Shown here: one piece after another, positions 9,847 through 63,836 of the stretch
How positions within the stretch are numbered: the first letter of the stretch is position 1
Layout: each line of letters opens with the position of its first letter
Assembly (NCBI GenBank): GCA_963170055.1
Contig: CAUJGJ010000444.1
Coordinates: 5,108,118 to 5,172,117 of the forward strand
DNA length: 64,000 nt
From: Halisarca cf. caerulea
Lineage: Eukaryota > Porifera > Demospongiae > Chondrillida > Halisarcidae
Direction: 5' to 3'
Position numbers and translations under genes: made by a program
Notes under the pieces: generated by a model
The model's database searches: none
Told to the model about the DNA's origin: nothing
The model's input: the letters and a program-made list of their open reading frames with translations, nothing else

Positions 9847-12210
9847 TTGTTTGCGAATGTTTTAGTCGTACACATCCGTAAATTGATGACGAATTTCCGT
9901 ACACGTGCCGTAAAAATGGCTGCCGTTAGAGGACGTTTTAGGAAACCTGTTGCTCATTTTTCATCTGAAGAAATCACTAGCTTTCTCTTTAGCAATGAGT
10001 CTGTGTCGGACGTTGATAGTGATGATTTTAGCGAAAGTTTAGCTTCGCAATCTCATCGCAGTGAGGAGTTCGTTGACCAATCGCCGTCGCCTATTGCCAC
10101 TGAAGACGAAACGGGTGTTTCTTGCAACGATATTTCCACAATGAATGATTCTGTGCTGGATGTAAGTTTGCTTGAATATATGGAAACTTCGAATTTGTCG
10201 TTGAGTCCTCAAATCGCTCATTTGCCCTCGGTTTCCAACGAAGATTCCAGTGATGAAAGCGACGACGTAGAAGATCACAATGCTTCATTTTTTGAGCTAG
10301 ATGTATCCGGCACTAGCAGCAGCAGTAGTGCTTCCAGCAATGATTCCATCAGTACGGATGATGAAAGCATTGACAGTGTTCCTACTGTTGCTGCTAGCAC
10401 TGTATATGTGGGAAATCGTCGAGGACGTGGCAGAGGGATTCGAAGATCAAGGGGGAGGGGAAGAGGAGCTGGAAGGGGGAAAGGGCAAGCCATAGGACAC
10501 GGTGGTACCACTCAGGCATTAGCAGAACGAAATACAATACCAGCCTGTGCCGTGAGCATAGCTACCACGGACAATACTTTTGTCAATCCTCTACCTTTTG
10601 GTCCCATACGTGAACCAGGACCTCATCTTCCAACGACTATGGAAGATCCCACTGGGTTGGACATGTTTCAGCTGTTTTTTGATGACTCTGTAGTGGAACG
10701 CCTTGTGAGATGCACAAACGAATACGCCGAGCTAAAGAAAGATGAGAAAAAGTATATGTACAGGCGATTCAAGCTTGAGACACTCACAGTGCAGGAAATG
10801 AGGCGATTCTTGGGTATTCTTATTCTTCTGGGCATCAACAAAGTTCGAAATATTCGGCAGGTGTGGAACCCCAGAAATGCCCAAGTGATGTCTACTTTGT
10901 TTCGCCTCATGACCAGGCACAGGTTTGAAGCTATAGCTTCATTTTTGCATGTAGTTTCACTAGATGAGGAGCAAGAGTTGGCCAATGATCCCCTGAAGAA
11001 GATAAAACCACTGCACAATTACATCAAACGCAAGTGTTTTAAGCTTTACCAACCACTACGGGAGGTCTCAATTGATGAAAGAATGGTGAAGAACAAAGGA
11101 CGTCATCGTTTCGGGCAGTACATGAAGAGTAAACCTATTAAATGGGGCTTCAAATACTGGGTGTTAGCAGATCCAACAGGCTACAGTGTTGACTTTGATC
11201 TGTATCTTGGATCTGCAGAGTCTCACAGTGAGAATGGGCTTGCCTATGATGTTGTGCAGAAGCTGATATCACCACTTGTTTACCAGCGATATTTTCTGTT
11301 TTGTGACAACTTCTATTCCAGCCCAAAGTTGTTTTGTGATTTACTGCAGGAGGAGGTTTATTGTACTGGTACAGTAAGCATTAACAGACGTGAGCTTCCA
11401 TCAGATGTCAAGGGGTTGAAGGAAGCAATGGGTAGGAGAGACATCACTAGGGGATCTGGGTATTGGGTCAAAGAGCCATATTCAGAAGTGTCCTACTGCT
11501 GCTGGAAGGACAGCAAGCCGGTATTAGTGATGTCCACTTGCTATCCTGGACATTCCCATAGTAGGAGAAGGGTCAAGGAGTCTACCGGGAATTCTCATAC
11601 CACAGATGTGCCCATCCCTGTGTCCATCCAGCAGTACAACCGCTTCATGGGTGGTGTGGACAAGTCTGACCAGTACTTGTCTTACCACAATGTCAACAGG
11701 AAAACAGACAAGTACTGGAAGACCCCCTTTTTCCATCTTGTGGATATTGCTCTCACAAACGCGTTCCTCCTCTACAACTGGTTACGTATGCAGGCAGGTC
11801 TGAAGCGAATATCTGAGAATGTTTTCCGGGATACACTTGTCCAGCAAACCATTGACAAGTACCCCATCTTGCCACCGGTAGCCCCATCGCCATTGCCATC
11901 AAGCTTCCAGATTGGCCACGGAAGCAAACCTACGACATCACGTGCACGTTGTGCAGCATGCCAACGACGATCAGCACGACCGTGCCCAGATTGTCCCTCG
12001 ACACCTCATCTCTGCCAAACCTTGCATCGTGACTGCCATGACCTATGGCATAGTAGCAACTTTGCACATATCAGGCAAGCATGGATTATGCGTCATCACA
12101 GGTCCACACACACCACAGATTCTGATAAGCAAGCTCCACTAGCTAAGAGAGGAAGACCCACAGGAAGTAGAAATTTTCACAAGCGTAGAGGATCATACAA
12201 ACATAATTAA
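9847..12210 (+). CDS. piggyBac transposase
   Basis: 787 codons, uninterrupted and intronless. The likely functional start is the ATG at 9916 (AAAATGGCT, good context), 23 codons into the open frame. Layout: acidic/Ser-rich N-terminus (to about residue 180), an Arg-Gly stretch (RGRGIRRSRGRGRG), then the DDE domain with D410 (SIDERM), D487 (LFCDNFYSS) and D605 (GGVDKSDQY), the usual three catalytic aspartates. The C-terminus has a Cys/His-rich domain (CAACQRRSARPCPDC, HRDCHDLWH) that in this family binds the transposon ends. It should excise and insert DNA at TTAA. The 14-bp inverted ends surrounding it are its probable substrate, together with the nearby subterminal sequence. Confidence 0.95.
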   Translation: MFANVLVVHIRKLMTNFRTRAVKMAAVRGRFRKPVAHFSSEEITSFLFSNESVSDVDSDDFSESLASQSHRSEEFVDQSPSPIATEDETGVSCNDISTMNDSVLDVSLLEYMETSNLSLSPQIAHLPSVSNEDSSDESDDVEDHNASFFELDVSGTSSSSSASSNDSISTDDESIDSVPTVAASTVYVGNRRGRGRGIRRSRGRGRGAGRGKGQAIGHGGTTQALAERNTIPACAVSIATTDNTFVNPLPFGPIREPGPHLPTTMEDPTGLDMFQLFFDDSVVERLVRCTNEYAELKKDEKKYMYRRFKLETLTVQEMRRFLGILILLGINKVRNIRQVWNPRNAQVMSTLFRLMTRHRFEAIASFLHVVSLDEEQELANDPLKKIKPLHNYIKRKCFKLYQPLREVSIDERMVKNKGRHRFGQYMKSKPIKWGFKYWVLADPTGYSVDFDLYLGSAESHSENGLAYDVVQKLISPLVYQRYFLFCDNFYSSPKLFCDLLQEEVYCTGTVSINRRELPSDVKGLKEAMGRRDITRGSGYWVKEPYSEVSYCCWKDSKPVLVMSTCYPGHSHSRRRVKESTGNSHTTDVPIPVSIQQYNRFMGGVDKSDQYLSYHNVNRKTDKYWKTPFFHLVDIALTNAFLLYNWLRMQAGLKRISENVFRDTLVQQTIDKYPILPPVAPSPLPSSFQIGHGSKPTTSRARCAACQRRSARPCPDCPSTPHLCQTLHRDCHDLWHSSNFAHIRQAWIMRHHRSTHTTDSDKQAPLAKRGRPTGSRNFHKRRGSYKHN

Positions 12211-12737
12211 TATTATATAGCATGGTAAACTTTCGTAGTTTTGGCTTTCATGTAAGTTGTACACTTGTGTAGACTGGCAGAACATATGTATGATGGCCCT
12301 AAAGGCCACTAATGTACCAGCAACTATGTGGCAAAATCGATATAAAGTCGAAAAACATGGCAGTTTTTAAAAACCCCTGTACAATCGTAAATCGCATCAT
12401 ACATCTATAACTATTCAATGTACGATACGGCAAAAGACTACAGAATGACAATTTATATACAATAAAGATCTGTAAGGTGCGCAAGATTCCAAAAATATTT
12501 TGGAATTTCAACTTACGAAAATGGACTCCCGAAAATGTCATATTTGTACGATTAGATCAGAAGTGATGTTTACAATTGTTCAAAATCTGAAGATATTCCA
12601 CTTTAGAAAGCCTTATACAACGTTTGAATCAATGTTCATGCCATAGACATGTTTCAATGATCTTCTAGTTGCAAAACAAAGTAGCAATATCATTGTGGGC
12701 GCGAGTCGGCCATGTTTATATGGTGGGCGCTTGAGGG
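12211..12737. other. piggyBac 3' untranslated and subterminal region
   Basis: About 530 bases between the transposase stop and the right inverted end. No further gene. A short palindrome GGCCCTAAAGGCC is present near 12295. Confidence 0.5.
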
Positions 12738-13246
12738 TTAAGATGTTTCGGTTTGCGAAAATCGTTCCGGGCATAGTGCTACAATCAAGCAGTTTTTCGC
12801 AATTGGACCATTTATGCTAAATTTTGGCCGTTTGAAGGGTGAAAAAACAGGTTTTTCGGTTATAACTTTCTTGCGGAAGATTATAACCTACAGCCCGGAA
12901 CGATTTTCCGATAGCTCACCACTTGTTCTGTCTTTTGGTGTTGTTTAATGGGAATTGAGAGGGATCTAAAGGTCTAACCAAGGCGAAGTTTGTCTAAAAC
13001 TGCTATGTATTCCTAGCTCACTATCTTCCTTCAGACAATAGAAACAATCGCTAGCTAAGTACCGACATGCGCGGAATATATACAACCTTCGTCCAGTAAG
13101 AAGAACTCGGCGAAAATCAAGTCAACTAAGTAGAAACGATCGATAATTTGTGAAGCTTTTTCGAGACGGCCATTTTTGCATTTTATTCCTGGACGGTTAT
13201 AAATACCCTGTGTATATATTATATATTATTATATATTATACATATG

Positions 13247-13250
<4 letters not shown>

Positions 13251-13320
<70 letters not shown>
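13251..13320. repeat. (AT)n microsatellite
   Basis: 70 bases of pure AT dinucleotide just outside the right end of the interrupted CACAGGGT element. A shorter AT run (about 9349-9376) sits at its left end, so the element seems to have entered a TA-repeat. Confidence 0.95.
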
Positions 13321-13322
<2 letters not shown>

Positions 13323-14476
13323 GGCGTTACACACCGGAAGTCTAATACCCTGATACACTATAGCCCAGTAGTGATTTAGAAACCACAAGAACTGGGCCGA
13401 ATCAATGCAGATTCTGTGCTTTTGCTGGCCCATGCAGTTCATACTGGTATTTTGTCCAACAGGACCTGGGCCATTGGTAATGTATTCATGGCTGAGTAAA
13501 CATTATTCATAATCAGGAATATGATTACTCGCGCAATAAAGGGACAAAATTCTTTACTTAAAACAAGAAATGAAAAATCCATTTTGTCATAGAATGGCAT
13601 GCGTGCAGTTGTGATAATTAGTCCTGGAGATATGCATGGCGTAGTCATCTCTCAGATTTTGTACTCATTCTCCAGCTCTCTACATAAGCTTATGTTTACA
13701 TTGAACAGCAGTTTTACAAAACCTTGTAGCTGCCATCTCTATAGCTATTCTCTCGATTATTTGCAGGTTTCTCCTATTAGACTACGGCCACATGGAAATA
13801 AACCTCAATACCACATCATAACTCCAATTAGACAATATTTCCAATTATAGTAACACTGAGTAGATTCTAATCTATATATAGATGGTCAGGAGCAAGAGGA
13901 ATGTCTAAACGGGTCAGGTTCTAACAGAAAGCACAGCTATAACCACCTTTCTGTTGTTATTGATCCCTTTCTTTAGTAAGATCTTTTAGATCATAAAGGA
14001 GAAGTCTAGAAAGTGATAAAGATGTGAAACTCTTGCTCTGCCCTGTTTATACTGCTTATGTTTGATGGGCCAACTGGACCAACTAACCCTGACCCACTTG
14101 AAGAGGGCCAGGTCCAGTTGCCCCAGTTCACTTGTGGTTGGCCTATGCAGTCCCTGTTTACATTAAGAATTTTAACCTCTAGGGATTGGACTTATAAGGT
14201 TATAACTGGGCTGGCCCACTAAAACTGGGCTAGTGTAAACAGGGTATAAATGAAAATAATATACCTGTAAACATCTAAAAACAGTCGTAGGACAAAATCA
14301 AACATTTGTACGACCACGCAGGCCAAGTAAGCAAAACTTGAGGTGGAAGTAATATTATATACCTCCAATAACTTACCAAATGTCCATTAACTAATATACA
14401 AAAAATAAATACAGTTATAAAATAATGAAAAATGTTTGCCATCATAGGATAGGTATAAACAGACAGGTGTGAATGC
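13321..14476. other. Region downstream of the RapGAP gene; probable 3' UTR
   Basis: The part next to 14476 should be 3' untranslated sequence of the minus-strand RapGAP gene. I could not point to a convincing polyadenylation signal. The rest (GGGCCAACTGGACC, ACTGGGCTGGCCCACT) contains short inverted phrases around 14070-14230 but no gene. Confidence 0.35.
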
Positions 14477-57501
<43,025 letters not shown>

Positions 57502-57503
57502 GT

Positions 57504-57988
57504 CTGGACAAAAGATGATACAAAACAAGAACAAATCATAAGGATACACATTTGAATACAGTTATGTACGTACGAACATATGCACGGTACTGCTGGATGG
57601 TTTTCTATGAGAAGTACCGTACATACACACGTATGTACAAATACACACGTGGAGAATAGAGGGTGTACAGTGAAAACTTACAAACATTTGCATACTGTAC
57701 AAACACTACCTGCCTTCACGTACCACTACTGGCCTGTGCATGGAGTATTTCAGCAAAAAACACTGAACCTCGGTCTAGGAATATGGGGGAGGGGATTATG
57801 TACTGAATACAACCCATTTTGTTTTGCTGAATGAAAGGGAAGTAAACTACAAACATACGTACATATGCATGTACAGTAGGTGGTCCACGTGACAAAGATC
57901 AGCAGGGGAGCCCCCCCCCCCCAATGTACGTACACGCAACTTATTACATTGATTCTACCAATTGTACACACAAATTAACGAAGCATAT
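57504..57988. other. Upstream of first recognised RapGAP exon
   Basis: Probably 5' intron or leader sequence. It contains many TACGTA-type phrases and a C13 run near 57909. No promoter could be defined. Confidence 0.35.
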
Positions 57989-58764
57989 GGTAGGGATCAA
58001 AAAAAGTTTATATTTCGTAATAGTAATATGCATCGTTTTACGCAGTGATTACCAAGCATATTGCGGAAAAATTACTCTGTATTGCGTTGCGTATTACAGT
58101 TCATTGGGCTGCGTAATTTTCTATTGCCAACGAGTCATGCGCACTAATATTAGATGTGTGCATATTTTTTATTGTGTTGACCAATGACAAAATGGCCGTA
58201 GTGGCGACTTTGGAAATATCGTTCACTGAGTCTTTTAACTTAGTTTCGAAGTCTTTGAAATAAAGGAAAATTGCATTCGATGTTGATTATGACTCTTCGG
58301 AAGACACTAAAGAAACCCGTGGAGTAGACAGGTACGTATTTTCGCTAGTTATCAGCTCGTAGCCTACCTAAGTACGTACATAGCCATAAGCTTTTATCTC
58401 TAAGATTGTTCCCATTTTGCTAAGGAAAACGCGTGGTTTAGTGTTTTGGTCAGATAAAGAGAACATTTCCGTCTTGATATGTGACTTGCCAAACTACGTA
58501 GTAAGTTGCGACATTGGCCAAGAAATTTCCACGTAGGTCGGCCAACGCCTGTTCAAAGGCATACTAAAAGCAAGGTCGAAATTTAACTAATGTTTGAAGA
58601 GCACAGAAAGACTTTCTAGAGGCACAACAGAGCAAAGTTGCACTGTGCAATTATACTACGTAATCGCGATATTCTCTGTTATTATGCAGAGTAATTGCGC
58701 ACAGTAATATGTACATAATACGCACATATTGCGGATCGCAATGTAAACTTTTTTGATCCCTACC
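57989..58764. mobile_element. TIR element (GGTAGGGATCAAAAAA family)
   Basis: 776 bases. Left GGTAGGGATCAAAAAAAGTT, right inverted GGTAGGGATCAAAAAAGTTT. Inside, from ATG at 58192 (AAAATGGCCGTAGTGGCG), a reading frame with a single stop runs to a donor-like GACAG|GTACGT at about 58330 (DSSEDTKETRGVDR). This looks like the decayed first exon of the parent transposase. Confidence 0.75.
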
Positions 58765-59065
58765 GTACCTCAATGTCAAAATCACTTTCATCAAGTTTTT
58801 CTATGAAACTATCCCACACAAGTACATATCAAAGACTACACACACGATTGACTAACATAGAAAGGATCAAAGAGCCTCTTCCTTGTTACAAGTGAGGGAG
58901 AGAAACATAATAATACCACATACAATATATTGTATTACAAGGGGATCTTCAAATCTCCTCGTACGTACATATGGATGTAAATAGCTTCTCTAATACGCAG
59001 AGCTTCTTCTCCGGTTGAGGTATCAAAGTCAATTATATATCGAAAGAAGAGCGATTCGTTTGTGA

Positions 59066-59205
59066 GGATTGTTCAATCCAGTGTACAACAATCACAGATT
59101 CTTGCTGTGTGCTAGTCTGATGTAGCCAGACTCGTCCTATAAAATGGTAGCACATAGTAAGAATCTGTGTTTCTTCAATTTCAACACTGAAAGATTGAAC
59201 AATCC
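59066..59205. mobile_element. Palindromic TIR element (GGATTGTTCAATC), copy 1
   Basis: 140 bases; ends GGATTGTTCAATC and GATTGAACAATCC, then further pairing of CAGATTCTTGCTGTG with CATAGTAAGAATCTG inside. Similar flanks on both sides are shared with copy 2 at 60231-60386. Confidence 0.75.
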
Positions 59206-59267
59206 TCATATCTTTACAATCCATGCGAGAAGATGAAACTGATGGCGTTTACCATGTGCAAAGTGTA

Positions 59268-59500
59268 CTACCGTATTTCCTCTAAAAATTTGACCACCTA
59301 TAGTTTCGACACCCATTTTTCTTCAGTTTGCCTACTACCTTGGGAATCAATGCAAAGCAGAGTAATTTTCCACTTCCCGTAGGTAGTGAGACGAACACGT
59401 CCATTCCATTAAGTAACGCAATTAGTTTCTATTGTGTCTTTCTGTTTATCCTTCAAATCATTAAAACCTACATCAGTAGCCGACTCGTTTAAAATGCGCT
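59268..59500 (-). pseudogene. RecQ-helicase-like fragment (Walker A)
   Basis: The minus strand encodes GFNDLKDKQKDTIE and, after a one-base shift, LLNGMDVFVSLPTGSGKLLC. This is the RecQ motif 0 (GF..LR..Q..AI) and motif I (LPTGSGKS) with Ser changed to Leu. It is followed by ALIPKVVGKL and a stop. No further helicase motifs are near, so it is a broken fragment, perhaps a piece of a transposon-borne or duplicated helicase gene. Confidence 0.7.
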
Positions 59501-59997
59501 CTTATTGAGCTCAAATAATATATTGGGATAAAATCTCCATTTTGCCGCTGTGACCACACATGACTTTCTCATTAAATTCGCAACTCTGCAATCTGATTGG
59601 CTTCCGCGGATCTGGATTCTGCAGATAAGTACCAGACCCACCTTCCCCGACAAGAATAAAATGGCAGCCGGAAGTTGGGCTGGGAACGAGACTAGGGAGA
59701 CTATAATGTTTGATCCAACATTATTCTGCTGATCTTTCAAGTTGTTCATAGAGTTTTATTCAAGTTACATAAAGTAGCAGAACCTCTACTAACATCACGA
59801 TGGGCTGTCATGCGGTATTTGCCCCCCCCCCTCTCCCCCACCGTATTGGTTCCGCCGGGCCTAAACAGCAGATAACGCGTGTGCCGAAATGGTTCCACCC
59901 TGCCAAAAATGGCACCCCTTGGAATTCGCAAAAGTAGAGCGATTGCCGTGAACAGAATGATCAAAACAGGAAGGAATCATTCTATACTACTTATAGA

Positions 59998-60230
59998 GTG
60001 TCTATGATTGAACAAAATCAAAAGCAATTTGAAGCGATTGTAATGTCTAAGTACGAAAATCAAACTGAAGAAGACGAAATTCTTGTCAAAGCAATTCAGT
60101 ACGTAGTTGCTTGCTCTCAAGACACGGCTTGCGCTATCCTGTGGGGGAAGCTCCAAGAACTCACAAGAGAGTATAAAAGATCTTCGTCGATGGTCAAATA
60201 TTTATTGAAAGAAGAGCAATTCGATTGTGT
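59998..60230 (+). other. Unassigned coding-like frame
   Basis: A frame with ordinary protein composition (IEQNQKQFEAIVMSKYE, AIQYVVACSQDTACAILWGK) that runs into the palindromic element at 60231. I do not recognise it. It lies between the two palindromic copies. Confidence 0.3.
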
Positions 60231-60386
60231 GGATTGTTCAATCAAGTGTTACTGTACAACAATCACAGATTCTTACTGTGTGCTATATAGTCTGACGTAG
60301 CCAGACTCATCCTATAAAATGGTAGCACAATGTCATAGTAAGAATCTGTGTTTGTTCAACTTCTACACTGAAAGATTGAACAATCC
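60231..60386. mobile_element. Palindromic TIR element (GGATTGTTCAATC), copy 2
   Basis: 156 bases, same ends as copy 1. The shared sequence extends outside: GAAAGAAGAGCRATTCG before and CCATGCGAGAMGATRAAACT after. The whole 230-240-base block is therefore a direct repeat flanking about 0.95 kb. Confidence 0.75.
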
Positions 60387-60435
60387 ATGCGAGACGATAA
60401 AACTGATGGCTTTCACCATGTGCAAAGTGTACTGC

Positions 60436-61957
60436 ATGGATTCATATTACTTATATCACCACAATTTACTGCTTTGGAGAATATTAATATTCCTAAGTCC
60501 GTCCTATTTGTATATAGAATTCTTTATATCATTATTTCTTCCTGAGACTTCACTTTATTAATTATCCCTAAGCTTCATATTCCTTGACCTCTATTATTAG
60601 TCCATACTAAGACTTATCTCTCCCCTACCCTTCTATTCCTACAATTTTTACTAACCTTAGAATTTTTCAGCCTTGCTTTACATTTTCAGGACCAAACTAC
60701 GTAAAAGGGGGGCCTATTTTGTCCTGGTAGGGCCCAAAACAGCAACCAAATCAGGTTGAATTAGGCCCCATGGGGCCCAAAACGGCAACCAAATTAGGGG
60801 GTCCAAATTTGGCATGACAGGACCACATATAAAGTATATAAATCATTCAAAGCAAAGTCTTCTTTAGGCCACAATACTAACAAATATTCAGGATCAACAG
60901 TATAATATAAATGATCCTATATTTGCTTTATATGTAGCAATTATCAAATATTTACACTGATCCTCAAATTGTCTATGATAAGAAAAAAATGTCTCCAATC
61001 AGCCATTTTCTTTCTTAATTGTATTCAAGATGTCAATGCCCATTTAATTAAAGTCATCATTACAGAGCAGTTTAAGAAGGCAATTTTTTCTCATCACATA
61101 TGGGAAGCCATTCAAGGCCGCTCATACATTCTGTCTGGTATGCATTTTGGTCCAAAGTCTCAAGGCAAATGGGGTTTCACAGCAAACCAAAGTACACATT
61201 TATAGCCATCAACAACTTTGATAAGACTTAGTGTAAGCTATAAATTAGGCATAAACTGTTTCAGTGAGAGCATCAACAGTTCAACAAAACGCAGATAAAT
61301 AATTATTTAACATAGTGGGGCTACTTGGCAGTCTCTAGTTTTCTTCTTGGGACCAGCACTTCATGTTGCCAGCTCTAAAATATACTGTACGTACATACGT
61401 ATCTTGGATTTCTAGTAAGCAATTGCAAATTTTATTTCCACACAGGAGAGCTAGAATTTCTGAGTATATGTTTTGGGTCACCAAATTCTTGAGCCATATG
61501 GACAATGCAGCTATTTACCAGTGTCAACAACACAATTGAGTGCATCTAAGCATAGATGGCCTCTTTCAAGGTTACATTATTCATTCTTTAGTGAAGATTT
61601 ACTGTTTTGTTAACAGCCTGGGTAGAGAGTAGGGCTTATGTAAAATATTGTGGGATCAGTGACCCAATGCAATGTGCATTGAAAATATGCACAGCAAGAA
61701 ACTTACGATGTAATTCGCATGACAGGAAGGAAATTGCCTTTAGTAGAAAATGTTTAGGATTAATCTAAAATACTATTATACGTAATGTTGTAACAGAAAC
61801 TGTACCATTCAGTTACACAAAGTTTGCAGAGGTAATTAAGTACGTTTGTATGCTGAACACTGAATGCATAATGGATGTAGAATCAGGAAGTGCACAGAGA
61901 AAGCTACAGACAACCTTATAAGGAGAAACCAAATCCATACACATACGTATGCATATA
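60436..61957. other. Intergenic or leader stretch, nothing recognised
   Basis: No gene. A short diverged tandem pair around GGGCCCAAAACRGCAACCAA occurs at about 60726-60800. Confidence 0.4.
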
Positions 61958-62591
61958 CAGTACTTTTCATAATAAACGATATCGCTCGGTCAGTCAAGTG
62001 ACTGACCAGTGCCTGTCGAGCCTTTGATCAGCACCACGAGGGTGTTAACCACTTCATGTGGGCACATTGCAAGATTTCACTGCCAGTGCCAGATGGAAGA
62101 TACACTCGTATTGAATCTTTCCTTCTGTAATAAAGTTCGAAGGACCTTTACAGATGCCTTATTGTCATACTCCCATTTAAGAATCCCCCACTTTCAGGAT
62201 CACAGGCCACATTGTTCTTGGATGTCTTACCTGATCCAGGCCTTCATAGGGCTTAAGAAAGCCACATACTCCCAACTTAGTAACAGTGTGACTTTTGCCT
62301 AGAATATGAACAATCTAGAGGAAAGTTTTCCCTTTGCCAATTCACTGATGAACATAGGCTAGCTAGAATAGTAGCTTAGTGTGTCTAAGCTCGAAAACAC
62401 CATTTTCTAACCTATAACCACATTCACATCAACAGAATACAATATTACATATTGATGATGTGGCACTGTTTAAGAAAAAAAGGAAAAATAGATCGCTGAC
62501 CGTCAAATGGTCAATTTTGACTGTCAGTCGACTGTCACCTTGATGACTGCCAGTCAAACTGACACTGTTCAGTTTATTATGAAAAGTACTG
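61958..62591. mobile_element. Tc1-derived non-autonomous element, copy 2
   Basis: 634 bases flanked by TA; ends CAGTACTTTTCATAATAAAC and GTTTATTATGAAAAGTACTG type. Related along its whole length to 35716-36363, but the helix-turn-helix reading is more decayed. Confidence 0.8.
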
Positions 62592-62943
62592 TACGTACAT
62601 ACGTACGTAGATTAGCTGAGAAGTCAGGTGATGAAAGCTCATTACACTCCGTCATGTCTATTGAGCAGCATATACATACAAAAGCTGAGGGAGAACTGAA
62701 AATGATAATATGACATGAACTTTGTCAACAACCAGCACACACAGATAAGAATGAATCACAAAACACAACCTAATCTTTCAGACACATATGTACATCAACT
62801 CTACCACACACGCACGTGAATGTCAATGTTATATGTATGCACAACGAAATTGCATTTTAATAAAAGTAGATTCAGTTTTCATTTGCCAAATTTTCACAAT
62901 AACTACGTACCATGCCATTAAAACAACCTTCAAATATGTAGCA

Positions 62944-62945
<2 letters not shown>

Positions 62946-62972
<27 letters not shown>
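62946..62972. repeat. (CA)n microsatellite
   Basis: A 27-base CA repeat. Confidence 0.9.
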
Positions 62973-62974
<2 letters not shown>

Positions 62975-63182
62975 CACGAAATGGGCATTGTAACAAGGTC
63001 TCAGTCTCCCATATGAGGAGGTTCCACTGTATTGCACATTGGTAATCAAGTCATATACACATGTACACTACGTACATACGTATGTACGTACTACTGAGTA
63101 ACAAGATAGTAAATGATTGTACATATGTATGTATTATGTACAATGAATTTCGTGCTTCTGCCAACGTTCCTGTTTCCTACAA

Positions 63183-63242
63183 TCCGCCACCATAGAGAGA
63201 ATGTAAGTTTCCTACAACCCACCACCATAGAAAGGACATAAG
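63183..63242. repeat. Short tandem duplication
   Basis: GTTTCCTACAATCCGCCACC with its following bases occurs twice within about 70 bases (second copy GTTTCCTACAACCCACCACC). Confidence 0.8.
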
Positions 63243-63563
63243 GAGAATGAGATCACTATCAAAACACAATCACATAACACTATTATGTAATTATCCAATA
63301 ATCACAAACAATGCCCCTCCATGTATCTGGTATGAAAACTATGACAAGGTCGAGCGTAGAAGGTAGAGTGAAAATTCGGTTTCAACCTTCTCTTTCTCCA
63401 AACCACAAAACTCTGAAATGTATGATGAGAAGTTTGATAGACTAAACTGGACAATACCATGTACTAAAACAGCCATGGGCTGACCAACTTCTACAAGCTG
63501 TGACTTTAGGATATAGACACTTGAGAATAAAGAAAAAAATATCAGTAACAACTACCTTGTGGA

Positions 63564-63611
63564 GGGGGGGGGGGGGGGGGGGGGGTCAGGTAAAGCCCCC
63601 CCCCCCCCCCC
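63564..63611. repeat. G22 - 10 bp - C16 homopolymer palindrome
   Basis: 22 guanines (63564-63585), then TCAGGTAAAG, then 16 cytosines (63596-63611), followed by a CA repeat. The two runs are complementary and could pair as a hairpin, or form quadruplexes on both strands. Confidence 0.9.
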
Positions 63612-63674
63612 ACACACACACATTAGCAGTGTAGTATTCACACTGATCTCCACTTCATCAATCAACTAGTAATA

Positions 63675-63836
63675 CAGTAGAGACTCATTATAACAAATCA
63701 CAGGGGACACTGAAATTTTCTTCATTCACTACAACCAGTTACACTTTAACAACATAGCATTGACTGGGTTACATGAGTTTCTTCACTATATCCAGAAATT
63801 CGCTATAAGAGATTTCTTTATAACAAGTGCCCACTG
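63675..63836. mobile_element. Tigger-like short TIR element
   Basis: About 162 bases between TA dinucleotides: CAGTAGAGACTCATTATAAC at left and, inverted, CAGTGGGCACTTGTTATAAA at right. The terminal style matches Tigger-derived miniature elements. Confidence 0.6.

Larger units (their letters stand above)
9663..12737 (+). mobile_element. Complete piggyBac transposon
   Basis: Flanked by TTAA at 9659-9662 and 12738-12741. The inverted ends start CCCTCAAGCGCCCA (14 bp, perfect). Length is 3075 bp, with a single intact transposase frame on the plus strand. TTAA duplication and CCC-starting ends are standard for the superfamily. Intact ends, an intact frame and a clean nested insertion suggest a fairly recent arrival. 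Confidence 0.93.
9377..13212. mobile_element. CACAGGGT-family TIR element, interrupted by piggyBac
   Basis: Left end CACAGGGTGTTTATAAC (9377), right end GTTATAAATACCCTGTG (13212), both bordered by TA-rich microsatellite sequence. Removing the piggyBac insertion and one TTAA leaves about 757 bases. That matches the 752-base uninterrupted copy at 17866-18617 on both sides of the insertion point. The element itself has no recognisable coding sequence. Confidence 0.85.

Noticed and set aside
63339..63551. Minus-strand 70-codon frame as an upstream RapGAP exon
   Set aside because: It has an acceptor-like TTCTCAAG and a possible donor, but the sequence (VYILKSQLVEVGQPMAVLVH) does not resemble SIPA1L N-termini and cannot be linked by phase to exon 1 with any confidence.
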